Positions 48,102-57,162 are shown, numbered from the stretch's first letter. The stretch: 62,680 nt of DNA from Pseudomonadota bacterium (GCA_018242045.1 JAFECR010000019.1:74719-137398); one strand, 5' to 3'. The notes: generated by a model not told the origin, from the sequence alone. Translations and numbers: made by a program.

Positions 48102-48977
48102 TTAAACCAAAACATGACCAGTTAATGCTTCTAAAATACGCAAAGGAGAGAACTGAGGAACTTTCATTGCACTCACAGGTAAGTAAAAAGTTTGTTCAAA
48201 AGCATATTGTCCTGCCATTGCAGCGTGAGAAACAGAATCTGTACTGACAATCCAACTTGTATTTGGCACAAAACAAATTTCAGTTTGTAACGCATTTTTT
48301 TGATATTTCAGATCTGCTTTCATCTGATTATGAATTTGCAACATCGTATAGTCATACTTAGTACAATAGCTTTTTGTTAACCCTAAGGTCTTCAACCAAA
48401 ATGAACGGCCTGGCCAAGGTTTTCTAACTTGTGGCAAGAACTGCCTGGCCACATCACGAAAAGGTTCTCCTACTCGCCAAACTCTTGCTTTGCCTTGGGG
48501 ATTAATATTGGTAAATATCCGTATAATCCTTTTACCCTGTGTTGGCGACATGGGAAAGGCATCGACGTGTAAACGCGTATCGTCTTTTCTAAACGACTTT
48601 GGCACGCGGCCTTTGATTTCTATTGGCCTAAAACTGGTTCTACCTGCTTGAATGGCATGCTGATAAGCTGGAAACAATTGATTCATTAAAGTGTTTGCAG
48701 CCAGAAAATAACGGGCTAACATTTTTTTAAGTTTATCATAATGCTCTGCTTGACAGGTTGTACCACGCAAAGCATCTTTGCTTGGATTGTAACTTATGTT
48801 TTTAAATCTGGGATGAGAAAATTCAGTAGAGAAAAAGATCTTTTCATGTTCTAAAAGCTGAAAGGTTAATTGCGGCAATAATAGGATTTTTCCACTTTCA
48901 AAAGCTTGCACTGCGGCTGATTGAACTTCATTTGAATATACATTATGCCAATCATTTGTTTGAATTTCATATAACAT
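48102..48977 (-). CDS. kdoO: Kdo hydroxylase family protein (Fe(II)/2-oxoglutarate dioxygenase)
   Basis: Resembles the enzymes that hydroxylate the outer Kdo sugar of LPS at C-3, known from Burkholderia, Yersinia and Legionella-type bacteria. The 291-residue protein has the iron-binding HxD in RLHVDAFPMSP (His137, Asp139) and a distal His in SVSHAAMAGQ (His251). Conserved family stretches are RIFTNINPQGKARVWRVGEPF and EICFVPNTSWIVSTD. It is predicted to act at the inner membrane during LPS synthesis, although no clear membrane helix is seen. It follows uspA by 75 bases. The ribosome site is weak. Confidence 0.87.
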   Translation of the reverse strand: MLYEIQTNDWHNVYSNEVQSAAVQAFESGKILLLPQLTFQLLEHEKIFFSTEFSHPRFKNISYNPSKDALRGTTCQAEHYDKLKKMLARYFLAANTLMNQLFPAYQHAIQAGRTSFRPIEIKGRVPKSFRKDDTRLHVDAFPMSPTQGKRIIRIFTNINPQGKARVWRVGEPFRDVARQFLPQVRKPWPGRSFWLKTLGLTKSYCTKYDYTMLQIHNQMKADLKYQKNALQTEICFVPNTSWIVSTDSVSHAAMAGQYAFEQTFYLPVSAMKVPQFSPLRILEALTGHVLV

Positions 48978-49052
48978 GGTTAAGATCTTATCTTTAAGGC
49001 ATTTCCTGTAATGGTATATGAAATCTTAGAAAATTTATAGCCAAATAGTTAG

Positions 49053-49514
49053 TTATTTAGCTTGTCCTCTGATCAATAATACCGGAATGGGTGATATTTT
49101 AATAATACCAATAGCAACACTGCCCATCACCAACAAATTAACTCCCCTTCGACCATGGGTACCTATAATAATAAGATCTGCATTAACGCTAATTGCAGCT
49201 TCAACAATTTTGTCGGCAATTCTTTTTTCAGCCTGGTTAAGCTCAACTAAGTGTGTTTCCATTTTTTTGACACCAAGATGCCTCAATTGAGTACGCGCTT
49301 CTTCTAATATATCTTTCCCAGCATTTCGTAAAGATTCGACCACATCCAATGGACAAATCGGTTGCATGCTCCAATTGACATAAATGGCATCTATCACATG
49401 CAATAAATGTAACTTTGTATTAGCAGAATCTTTCGCAAATTTAATTGCCTCATGCAAAGCAATTTTTGCAGTTTCACTTCCATCGATTGCAACCACAATA
49501 TGTTCATATATCAT
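49053..49514 (-). CDS. Universal stress protein, UspA family
   Basis: A 153-residue cytosolic nucleotide-binding stress protein. It begins EHIVVAIDGSETAKIAL and ends with the ATP-binding pattern GTHGRRGVNLLVMGSVA. AAGGTA precedes the ATG. It lies 14 bases after emrB and probably belongs to the emrA-emrB-uspA transcript, suggesting co-expression of efflux and stress functions. Confidence 0.92.
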   Translation of the reverse strand: MIYEHIVVAIDGSETAKIALHEAIKFAKDSANTKLHLLHVIDAIYVNWSMQPICPLDVVESLRNAGKDILEEARTQLRHLGVKKMETHLVELNQAEKRIADKIVEAAISVNADLIIIGTHGRRGVNLLVMGSVAIGIIKISPIPVLLIRGQAK

Positions 49515-49528
49515 TTTTTTACCTTGCT

Positions 49529-51052
49529 TTATTCAGCCGCTGTTGTTGCTTTAGATGTAAAAGGTGGCTTGGCAAACCAAATTAATATCAATAAACCAAG
49601 AAAACAATATCCAGAAATCCAAAAAACATCATTAGTAGACATCATATAGGCTTGTTGAATAATTATTTTCATAATTTGAGCATAATTAGCATTTCCTATA
49701 AAGCCAATTTCCTGAAGTTTACTAATGACTATCGCCATAGGTTCATGATAATTGGTTAAATTTTCAACCAAATTGCTTTGATGTACAGATTCACGATGAT
49801 TCCACAGTGTTACCGTAATTGAGGTACCAAAACTTCCTGCAAGGATGCGCATAAAATTAGAAAGCCCTGCAGCACTGGCAATTTTTTCATTTTTCAACCC
49901 TGAAAAGAGTATGGATAAAGTAGGAATAAAAAAACATGGCACCCCTATTCCTTGAATAAGCCTAACCAACGCGATTAAATCAAAGGTAACACTGGTATTA
50001 AAATTTGCTGTCCAAAATGAGCAAATTGCAAATATCAAAAAACCAAAGCTACTAAACAAACGTAGATCTGTTATGCCCATCACCCTGCCAATAATAGGTG
50101 ATAAAAAAAGCGGAATAATACCAATGGGTGCCGTCGCCAGGCCAGCCCAAGTGGGAGTATATGTCATTTGGGTTTGTAGCCATAACGGTAATATGACCAC
50201 ACTTCCAAAATAAATCATGTACCCTAAACTCAATGCAAGCGTGCCAATTGTGAAATTTCTATTCTTAAAGAGCGACAAATCAACAATAGGATTTTCTTCT
50301 GTCAGTTCCCAGATCAAAAAAGTGATAAGTGAAATGCTTGATATTATCGCAAGCGAAACAATAAAATTTGAATCAAACCAATCTAAATCTTGGCCTTTAT
50401 CCAATAACACTTGCAAAGAACCAACGCCAATAGCAAGCAAAATAAGGCCAATATAATCTACTCGTATTTTTTTTACTGGTGTTTCACGCTGATTCAAAAT
50501 ACGCCACGTAAAATAAGCTGAGCATAAACCCACTGGCATATTAATATAAAAAATCCATGGCCAGGAATAGTTATCTGTAATATAGCCGCCCAAAATAGGT
50601 CCAAGCACTGGCCCGGCAACTGCTACCATTGCCCACAACCCAGTTGCTAAGCCCTTTTTTTCAGGCGGGTAATTTGCAAGTAACAAACTTTGTGAAAGGG
50701 GAATCATGGGGCCTGCGACAATTCCTTGTAAAACACGAAAAAAAACTAACATGGGCAAGCTTGTAGATAGACCGCAAAGAATAGAAGTCAATGTAAAAAG
50801 CAACGTACAAATAGTATATAAGCGTACCTCTCCAAATCGTTTTGCTAACCACCCTGTTAGCGGTAATACAATTGCCATGCTCACGGTGAATGACGTAATA
50901 ACCCAAGTGCCTTCATCGGGACTAACACCAACATTGCCAGCAATCGTTGGAATAGCCACATTGGCAATGGAAGTGTCAAGCACATTCATAAAAATCCCAA
51001 GCGACACGGCGATAGTGAGCACAACCAGCTGAAAACCTTTAATACATCCCAT
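49529..51052 (-). CDS. emrB: Multidrug efflux MFS permease, DHA2 family (EmrB-like)
   Basis: A 14-helix proton-driven drug exporter of 507 residues. Helix 1 has MNVLDTSIANVAIPTIAGNVG in two parts (motif D1 of DHA2), then GTWVITSFTVSMAI, the motif A-like loop LAKRFGEVRLY and RVLQGIVAGPMIPLSQSL (motif C region with GPVLGPILGG). The length is as in EmrB. With EmrA and an outer-membrane channel it forms a tripartite pump; no TolC gene is in the window. It follows emrA by 14 bases. Confidence 0.92.
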   Translation of the reverse strand: MGCIKGFQLVVLTIAVSLGIFMNVLDTSIANVAIPTIAGNVGVSPDEGTWVITSFTVSMAIVLPLTGWLAKRFGEVRLYTICTLLFTLTSILCGLSTSLPMLVFFRVLQGIVAGPMIPLSQSLLLANYPPEKKGLATGLWAMVAVAGPVLGPILGGYITDNYSWPWIFYINMPVGLCSAYFTWRILNQRETPVKKIRVDYIGLILLAIGVGSLQVLLDKGQDLDWFDSNFIVSLAIISSISLITFLIWELTEENPIVDLSLFKNRNFTIGTLALSLGYMIYFGSVVILPLWLQTQMTYTPTWAGLATAPIGIIPLFLSPIIGRVMGITDLRLFSSFGFLIFAICSFWTANFNTSVTFDLIALVRLIQGIGVPCFFIPTLSILFSGLKNEKIASAAGLSNFMRILAGSFGTSITVTLWNHRESVHQSNLVENLTNYHEPMAIVISKLQEIGFIGNANYAQIMKIIIQQAYMMSTNDVFWISGYCFLGLLILIWFAKPPFTSKATTAAE

Positions 51053-51066
51053 ATAAGGTTTTTACC

Positions 51067-52263
51067 TTATTCATTTAGTTGAGGAGGTGGTAGATCTTGC
51101 GAATTATCATTCAGAATTTTTAGAATTATTTTGTTTAATTCTTCGGTATCGTCTCTATAATTGTACGTTTGATAAACTACTTTTGACGGTGCTGCGACAT
51201 TTAACTTATTGCATTTTTGATATCGTGTATTCACAGTGGCCGTTATCGATAGGCCTATTTGCAAAGGATGTGCTTGTAATTGCTTTTGGTCTAATGAAAT
51301 ACGTACAGGCACACGTTGAACAATTTTAATCCAATTTCCCGTTGCATTTTGTGGCGGTAATAGATCGAATGCGCTACCAGTGCCAGGACTTAAGCCAATC
51401 ACTTTGCCATGGTATTTCACAGCATTGCCATAAAGATCTGAAACCATTTCCACTTCTTGGTCAATACAAATATGTTCTACTTGCGATTCCTTAAAGTTAG
51501 CATCTACCCATACTTGAAATAGTGGTACAACAATAAATAAAACTGTGTTAGGAGTAATTTGTTGACCAACCTGCACAGGTCTTCTGGCAACAAAGCCTGT
51601 GACTGGTGCATAAATTATTGTTCGTCGCCAATTAACATAAGCATTTCTTAAATTAATAATAGCTTGTTCAACCAGCGGATGGTGATAAAGACTTGTATTA
51701 CCAACTTCTGATAAAGCCGATGCCAGCTCTTCTTTCGCTAATTTAAGTTCATCATTAGCCGTATTGACCGCAATATCCGCATGTTGATATTCTTCTTTAG
51801 AAATTGTTTTATCTACCATCAACCCTTTTCTTCTGATATAGTCTTCATTGACCTTTCGTAAATTGTCTTCCTTAACTAAAACATTCGCTTGCAATTGTTT
51901 TACTTTATCGTAATATTGTTTTACCGTTCTAATAGAAATTGCCAGGTTAGTTTTAGCATGATCGAGTACTATTTGAGTGTCAGTTTTATCAAGTATGGCA
52001 ATCACTTGGCCTTTCTCAACTTTATCAGTGATATCTGCCATAATTTGCATTACTTGCCCAGAGATTTGTGACATCACTTGCACAGCATTACCACCAACAT
52101 AAGCATCGTCTGTTGTTTCGCGATAGCGACCAAGACTTAACCAATAAATCATATAAATTAGCGCCACTAATAAGACCAATGAAAAGAAAATAATTAACCA
52201 ACGTTTTCGAAGGTGGTTGTTATTAGGTTTAGGGGGATCAATTTTATTTTGAGAAACTGTCAA
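51067..52263 (-). CDS. emrA: Membrane fusion protein, HlyD/EmrA family
   Basis: The periplasmic adaptor of the EmrAB pump. One N-terminal membrane helix (about 25-45) follows a Lys/Asn-rich cytosolic start. Then come GRYRETTDDAYVGGNAVQV (the EmrA signature), an alpha-helical hairpin, the lipoyl half-motifs and VDANFKESQVEHI. The 398 residues match EmrA. No terminator or strong promoter was noted in the upstream 221-base gap (52264-52484). Confidence 0.93.
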   Translation of the reverse strand: MTVSQNKIDPPKPNNNHLRKRWLIIFFSLVLLVALIYMIYWLSLGRYRETTDDAYVGGNAVQVMSQISGQVMQIMADITDKVEKGQVIAILDKTDTQIVLDHAKTNLAISIRTVKQYYDKVKQLQANVLVKEDNLRKVNEDYIRRKGLMVDKTISKEEYQHADIAVNTANDELKLAKEELASALSEVGNTSLYHHPLVEQAIINLRNAYVNWRRTIIYAPVTGFVARRPVQVGQQITPNTVLFIVVPLFQVWVDANFKESQVEHICIDQEVEMVSDLYGNAVKYHGKVIGLSPGTGSAFDLLPPQNATGNWIKIVQRVPVRISLDQKQLQAHPLQIGLSITATVNTRYQKCNKLNVAAPSKVVYQTYNYRDDTEELNKIILKILNDNSQDLPPPQLNE

Positions 52264-52484
52264 TATTTCATTCCCTAAGTATTTTATCAGGATACAACCT
52301 TATTCTGTTCTTTAATTATTTCGGCACCTTTAACATTGTATAAATAGGTGAACGTACTCTTTGAGATCTTTTTTAAACTTTTAGTTGATAACATTGTCTT
52401 AATTTAGTAAAGCGCTAGCTGAATAATCTCTTGAATAAATTTTCAAGTGAGTGATTATGATAAAGCATCTTTGGAGAGAAAATT

Positions 52485-52706
52485 ATGTGCCCTGATAAAA
52501 AAATAGCTTCCGTAAATGAAAAAGAAGCTCAAAAAAGAAAGGCTAGTACTGATAAATCCAATGCTCAAAACTGTCATGTATGCAAGAAGCATATAACGGA
52601 ATCAGTAGCGATAACATCTGAAGGAAAAGATTATATATGGCATTTTTGTGATCAAAAATGTTACGAATCTTATAAAAATAATAAACAAAAATATGACCCA
52701 AAATGA
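52485..52706 (+). CDS. Small zinc-ribbon protein (DUF3330/TRASH-like)
   Basis: A 73-residue charged protein. A Lys-rich N-terminus (about 1-28) is followed by NCHVCKKHITES, then IWHFCDQKCYESYK. The CxxC...HxCxxxC spacing is that of DUF3330/TRASH-like treble-clef metal sites, which are linked to metal sensing or handling. GGAGA lies six bases upstream of the ATG. No partner metal transporter is adjacent. A role in metal binding is inference from the cysteines. Confidence 0.72.
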   Translation: MCPDKKIASVNEKEAQKRKASTDKSNAQNCHVCKKHITESVAITSEGKDYIWHFCDQKCYESYKNNKQKYDPK

Positions 52707-52760
52707 AATTCTCAATTTATAGGTATTTATAATGAACGGCCAAAAGCATAAGGAAAAATC

Positions 52761-53294
52761 ATGTTTTTAAATAAACAAGCAATGTTGGGGGTTATCTTAG
52801 TGATAGCAAGTTCCACTGTGATAGCAAGTAGTGGAGGTGGCGGAAGTAGCGGCGGTGGCGGGGCCGGCGGCGGCGCTGGGGGCATGGGTGCAGGCGGCGC
52901 AGGCAGTGGCGCCGGTGTCAGTGGCGCAAGTGGCGCAGGTGCAGGATCGGCAGGAATTGGTGCTACAACATCTACCCCAGAAAGCACGACGAGTACAAAT
53001 TCTACAACGAGTACGACGACAACTTCTCCTGCAGGCACAACTAAAGAGAGTGCATCTCGCAAAGCAAGCCCCACCTATGAAGGAAGGAGCACCAGAGAGT
53101 CATCTGGTTTTACAACAAGAGAAAGAACCGTACCAAAAACAACACTCCGACAAAATTCAAACGGCATCGTAGAAGAAACGCCTAAAGAAGAAGCTGAAAA
53201 TGAGCGTGTTGATAATTACACGGGTGAATATGATTATGATCCTGATTATGATGATGAAAATGAGCCTAAACATTATCGTTGCTGTGAAGACTGA
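52761..53294 (+). CDS. Secreted Gly/Ala/Ser/Thr-rich low-complexity protein
   Basis: A 177-residue protein with a clear signal peptide (MFLNKQAMLGVILVIASSTVIAS), then a Gly/Ala/Ser-rich block (about 24-68), a Ser/Thr block (about 69-100), a basic/polar part and a very acidic end (YDYDPDYDDENE) with two adjacent Cys. AGGAAA lies four bases before the ATG. The Gly block makes a sharp local GC peak in an AT-rich region. Repeated two- and three-residue units suggest slippage-driven growth. Alternative frames over the block are also open, a known side effect of GGN repeats. It is likely to be a surface or envelope protein. Confidence 0.72.
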   Translation: MFLNKQAMLGVILVIASSTVIASSGGGGSSGGGGAGGGAGGMGAGGAGSGAGVSGASGAGAGSAGIGATTSTPESTTSTNSTTSTTTTSPAGTTKESASRKASPTYEGRSTRESSGFTTRERTVPKTTLRQNSNGIVEETPKEEAENERVDNYTGEYDYDPDYDDENEPKHYRCCED

Positions 53295-53377
53295 TTACTC
53301 TCTCACAGCGAAATAATGAATGGCTAACCTCTCCTTCTTATTTTTTTCGAGGATGCTCCCCTAAATTAGAGCAATAA

Positions 53378-53470
53378 TAGGGCCTTTGACGTTGTGCTGC
53401 CCAATCTACTTGCCGCAACAAGTCACGGCAAGTAGAAAGTCCGTTGATCTACAAAACGTCAATAGGCTCT
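53378..53470. repeat. MITE-like inverted-repeat element with central hairpin
   Basis: The outer arms AGGGCCTTTGACGTTGT (53379-53395) and ACAAAACGTCAATAGGCT (53451-53468) are imperfect inverted repeats. A perfect eleven-pair hairpin lies inside (TCTACTTGCCG, ten-base loop, 53405-53436). There is no coding sequence within. The layout is that of a small non-autonomous transposable element. It differs in sequence from the TATACTC repeat family. Nothing else was seen in 53295-53377. Confidence 0.55.
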
Positions 53471-53542
53471 AGTACTACAGATGGCGTTCACAAAATACTC
53501 TGGGACACACAAAGCGGACATAGTTTTATATGAAGTCTATTC

Positions 53543-53905
53543 GTGTTAAATTTCGAAGAATATTGGGAAAAAATACGATTTGAATCGCAGCCTGGCTATA
53601 TAATTGGAAAATTCTCAAGAGAAATTTATAATAATATATATTCAGGCATATCAAATTTTTTTAGTAAAACAACTTCAATAAATCGTTTTCTCAATTATTT
53701 CCATGAGCAAATATTAGATCAAGAAATAATTGAGCTGCGAAAAATACTGTAAGAAAAAATTGAAAGCGCTAGCAAAGTAGCGAGAAAAAATAATAAACCA
53801 TTGATGATATTGATTGGTGAGGAACATTTTACCAGACACTCAAGAGTATATTCGTCAAAGCACGCCTTCTTTGAAACAAGTTTAAACTCCACTTTTTTCA
53901 GCTGA
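53543..53905 (+). pseudogene. Degraded gene with internal stop (family not recognised)
   Basis: One reading frame runs through this interval, broken by a TAA at 53750-53752. Before the stop it reads NFEEYWEKIRFESQPGYIIG and on to IIELRKIL; after it, in the same frame, EKIESASKVARKNNKPLMIL and IGEEHFTRHSRVY. The coherent amphipathic helices and the well-formed KPLMILIGEEHF strand on the far side suggest one gene inactivated by a nonsense change. No good start was found (GTG at 53543), so the 5' end may also be lost. The last 24 bases overlap the L,D-transpeptidase gene. Chance continuation of an open frame cannot be excluded. Confidence 0.45.
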
Positions 53906-54586
53906 GGGCTCTTTCTCTTCTTCTGTTTTTGTTTTTTCATATGTCACATTTACACGTGTGACACCCACTTTGACAAAGTTTTCATTTAACCATTTGGCAT
54001 CTGCCGGCGCCATGCGAACACAGCCGTGACTTGCATTATAGTTAGGCACAGCATTTGAACCATGCAAAGCATATCCTTCGTGGAAGAACATGCAATATGG
54101 CATTGGTGCCCCGCCTTTTCCTACAGGGAAAATTTTTGATTTACAGTTTGACCCTTTTTTATCATATACCTTGAAAGTACCCGTAACTGTCTTGCATTTT
54201 TTATTGATATCAGGGCAAAAACTTTTTCCACCCGAAACATGTCCTGATTTGATTAAATTTCCATCTTCATCATAAGCTCCCCAGGTCCCATGAGCTAAGT
54301 TAACGTTGATAATATTTCTGCCTTCAATTTTTTCAGGAGGTGCTAAGTAAATGTGTTTCGGCTCAGTGTTTTTAACAACATTTTTTTTGTGATTGTATTT
54401 ATGTCTTCGATATTCATAAGGATAATACCCACCTTCCGGCCTAGAAACTCTATAACAGACGTGCTTATAGGGATTACAAACCCATTGCACGTGCCGCCTT
54501 GCATATCTACCATCATTATAAGCAGCATTAGATTTGAAAGAGAATAAAACCGATATTGTTAACAATAATACTACATATTTATTCAC
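53882..54586 (-). CDS. L,D-transpeptidase (YkuD domain)
   Basis: A periplasmic enzyme that cross-links peptidoglycan stem peptides or attaches proteins to them. The start is placed at the GTG giving a standard signal peptide (about 1-22, ending SFKSNA) with GAGA upstream; longer TTG starts are possible. After a basic Tyr/Arg/His-rich stretch, the YkuD domain (about 95-215) has GTFKVYDKKG and the catalytic motif ALHGSNAVPNYNASHGCVRM. The last 20 residues are charged (Lys/Glu). Catalytic His and Cys are present, so it is probably active. The gene stands alone. Confidence 0.9.
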   Translation of the reverse strand: MNKYVVLLLTISVLFSFKSNAAYNDGRYARRHVQWVCNPYKHVCYRVSRPEGGYYPYEYRRHKYNHKKNVVKNTEPKHIYLAPPEKIEGRNIINVNLAHGTWGAYDEDGNLIKSGHVSGGKSFCPDINKKCKTVTGTFKVYDKKGSNCKSKIFPVGKGGAPMPYCMFFHEGYALHGSNAVPNYNASHGCVRMAPADAKWLNENFVKVGVTRVNVTYEKTKTEEEKEPSAEKSGV

Positions 54587-54738
54587 ATTATTTCTCAACA
54601 ATTAAAAATAATTGTTAAGACAAATTGAATGAGACAAAGTTCCCACACCTAAATTGAGATTTTAAACAGGCATGAGTATCTGATTTAGATTCATAAAGCG
54701 CTAACATAAATGATGTTATCTAAATTACAACAAACATA

Positions 54739-54768
54739 TTGTAGTAAAAATTAAATCTCTAATATAAA
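54739..54768 (+). promoter_or_regulatory. Putative sigma-70 promoter of the outer-membrane protein gene
   Basis: TTGTAG and TATAAA are 18 bases apart, 42 bases before the ATG at 54810. Hexamers and spacing equal those before the ankyrin-like gene at 21390. Confidence 0.4.
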
Positions 54769-54809
54769 ATAATCACAGATCTTTTTTTAACATCGAAATG
54801 GACTTTTAA

Positions 54810-55631
54810 ATGAGACTACGTATTTCTTCATCAATTTCTCTATTCGCTTTAACAACACTCGCTTTTGCAAATTATGCTCCCATCAAATCTGCTCCAATCA
54901 CTTCCCCTGCAAAACTTTATGTCAGTATTTTTGGTGGCGGTGGTGCTTCGAATAGCTTCAACGGCAATCAGTTTGCTACCGCCTATTTTTTAGAAGCCTC
55001 GGGCGGTCCTTTATCAGTGGATGCATTTGGTCGAATAGATAGTCAAAATACCTTATTTTTTGGTGCACAGCTTGGATATCAAACACAAGCAACCCCCCTA
55101 AATTTCTCTTCACAATGGAGCCTAACACCAGGAGCTGAATTGGAAGGGTATTATATGAACAAACGCTCATTTAATGGAACCCTTATCAATAACACAGATA
55201 GACTCCCTGAACATGATTTTCATGTTTCATATCCAATGAGAAGAACCGTGTTTCTTGCTAATGCTGTTTTAAACTTTAATAACCCTTGCGTCCTCGTTCA
55301 TCCGTACATTGGCTTAGGTATTGGTAATGCAATTGTAAGGATCTCAGGTGCAAATGCGACACAAGCAAATCCACCTGAAGCGGGCATAAACCACTATAAT
55401 AAAAGTACCAGCGATACTAATTCGACCTTTGCTGGCCAACTAAAGCTGGGTTTAAGTTACAATATCACTGAGCGTACAAGTATCTTTGCTGAATATCGAT
55501 GGCTGTACCTTGCAAACACTCATTTTGTATTAGGTTCAACAGCTTACCCTGAGCATGTCCCAACAAGTAGTTGGCAAGTAAATGTAAATGCACAAAGATA
55601 TAATTTGGGCAGTGTTGGTATAAGATTTTAA
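54810..55631 (+). CDS. Outer-membrane beta-barrel protein (porin-like)
   Basis: A 273-residue protein with a signal peptide (about 1-20, ending LAFA). Alternating strands rich in Gly and aromatic residues follow, such as KLYVSIFGGGGASNSF, HPYIGLGIGNAIV, GQLKLGLSYNI and SIFAEYRWLYLANTHF, ending in the barrel signature VGIRF with terminal Phe. It resembles OmpA/OmpW-type eight-stranded barrels; no peptidoglycan-binding domain is present. The next gene, on the other strand, is a second barrel protein. Confidence 0.82.
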   Translation: MRLRISSSISLFALTTLAFANYAPIKSAPITSPAKLYVSIFGGGGASNSFNGNQFATAYFLEASGGPLSVDAFGRIDSQNTLFFGAQLGYQTQATPLNFSSQWSLTPGAELEGYYMNKRSFNGTLINNTDRLPEHDFHVSYPMRRTVFLANAVLNFNNPCVLVHPYIGLGIGNAIVRISGANATQANPPEAGINHYNKSTSDTNSTFAGQLKLGLSYNITERTSIFAEYRWLYLANTHFVLGSTAYPEHVPTSSWQVNVNAQRYNLGSVGIRF

Positions 55632-55691
55632 TATTATTTTGCAATGAGTGTTACAAACTAGGCTGCACAGTTAGGCAATCAGTGGAGACTC

Positions 55692-56536
55692 TCACACATC
55701 GAGATAGTATTTTACTCCTAGCATCAGCATTTGGGTTTGAAGTTTTGCTGAAGCATTACCATAAAGCCCGTTAATAACATGTGCAATCGGAACCTCAGGC
55801 AAAGCAATCACATCCGCTATCTCATGTGCTTTAGCATGGCCATAATAGGTATAAATATAATCCGCTGTCACAGACAGTTTATAGCATATTTGATGCTCCA
55901 CCCCTAAACCTAAGCGAAGCGCAATTTTGTTAGGCGTACTTGACATTGTTACCGTAGAATTATCGGTAGCACCCGGATTAATAGCAAAATCAGTAAAAGC
56001 AAAAAGACTTTCTGAATTTAACGCTAATTCATTAATAGCTAATCCAATACGACCATATACTAAACTCTGTGTGTCAAAGAAAAAGCCAGGTAAAAGATCT
56101 AAACCAAATTCCAGATTGTGCAATTTTACTTCAGTTTCTGTTAATAAAAATTCGCTATCAAGCGGCCCTCGACTTTGAGCAAGATTATCTAGCGTTGCTT
56201 TACGATGATTAGACCAATTGGCAAAAATCTCTCCACTTAAATGCCAATCATTAATTATGAAAGAACCATACCCAAAAGAAAGAGCACTGATAAATGAGTT
56301 TTTCCATACGCGTTCTTCTTGTGAGGAATTGAGTTGATTACCTGGTCCTGTGTTTAGTCTAAAAAAAGATGCGCTACCAAAAGCATCTATTGTAGGTGCA
56401 TTTTGCAATGCGCCAATACTAAGATTAACGTAATATCCTGAAAATGGTTTTACATCGGAATTTGCCAATGTAGCTGAGCCATTGCTATACCAAGCATTAA
56501 CAACAAGCCACTTTGCGCCATTTTAGTGTTTGACAT
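55692..56536 (-). pseudogene. Outer-membrane beta-barrel protein with apparent frameshift after the signal peptide
   Basis: The barrel part (from 56468 down) shows FSGYYVNLSIGALQN, ALSFGYGSFI, YGRIGLAINEL, RLGLGVEHQICYKLSVTADY and the end LMLGVKYYLDV, but has no start codon or signal peptide of its own apart from a TTG. Upstream in another frame, an ATG at 56536 with a GGTGAG site encodes MSNTKMAQSGLLLMLGIAMA, a typical signal peptide, which then runs into a stop at 56450. The two frames join if one base is added between about 56473 and 56468 (the interval is 845 bases, one short of a multiple of three). It may be a real inactivation, a phase switch or a sequence error. Confidence 0.7.
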
Positions 56537-56617
56537 TAATCTCACCCCTTGATTGTTTTAAAGACTTATTGCTAAGAATAGTACTGCCTTTATAACAATC
56601 AATGTGATTTTTTGGTT

Positions 56618-56750
56618 TATACTCTTTCCAGTTTAAATTTAGGCTTTGTTGCCTACGCTTACTCACCCCAGTCATGCACTAACATGTGCATTCCTGGGGA
56701 TTCGCGCGCTTGGCGCCTCGCCTAAAATTAAAATGGCATGAGTGAATACG
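56618..56750 (+). repeat. Dispersed repeat with type-1 core (complete copy)
   Basis: TATACTCTTTCCAGTTTAAATTTAGGC starts the element, and GCCTCGCCTAAAATTAAAATGG lies near its end, inverted relative to the start. The core is GCCTACGCTTACTCACCCCAGTCATG, then TTCCTGGGGATTCGCGCGCTTGG. It matches 47946-48074 (opposite strand), the left half at 34328 and the right part at 1-72. It lies within ten bases of the stop of the next gene. Confidence 0.85.
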
Positions 56751-56756
56751 TCTATT

Positions 56757-57026
56757 CTAGCTTCGTGAATTATAATGTCTAATTAAGCCATATAGGCTAA
56801 TCAAAAACCAAGCAAATTCCATAATGACAGCAGGCGTGTTCCAATTAAAATATAGCGAGTACAAGATTAAAGCTGCTCCAATGAGATTCAATGATGAGTA
56901 AAGTCTGCTTGTAGAGAGAATTTTATCTATTTGTAATAAAAAATAAGCAAATAATGTCAAGGTGACACCAAAAATGCCAACGAAATCAGCAACAACATCA
57001 ATGAGTATGATAGATTTGGAGATCAC
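56757..57026 (-). CDS. CBU_0592-family small membrane protein
   Basis: An 89-residue protein with about three membrane helices (12-31, 42-59, 64-82). The pattern GVTLTLFAYFLLQ, then LYSSLNLIGAALILYSLYFNWNTP and MEFAWFLISLYGLIR, is the CBU_0592 family signature. Its function is unknown. The start is GTG, with AAGGAA five bases upstream. No operon partner. Confidence 0.82.
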   Translation of the reverse strand: MISKSIILIDVVADFVGIFGVTLTLFAYFLLQIDKILSTSRLYSSLNLIGAALILYSLYFNWNTPAVIMEFAWFLISLYGLIRHYNSRS

Positions 57027-57162
57027 GATATTCCTTCATTTTTTTAGTTTAGTAAGGTAGAAAACAATATATTAAAAAATTTATTTAACTAGCCTATATG
57101 CGATAAGCTAAAACACATTATGTACTAATTAACGACAATGTACATAAACTAATTTTTCCAAT

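Noticed and set aside
52831..53172. 113-codon Ala/Gln-rich ORF in another frame of the Gly-rich gene, and a 115-codon Pro/Ala-rich ORF on the other strand (52727-53074)
   Set aside because: GGN-type simple repeats open all frames. Only the frame with the signal peptide and ribosome site is credible.
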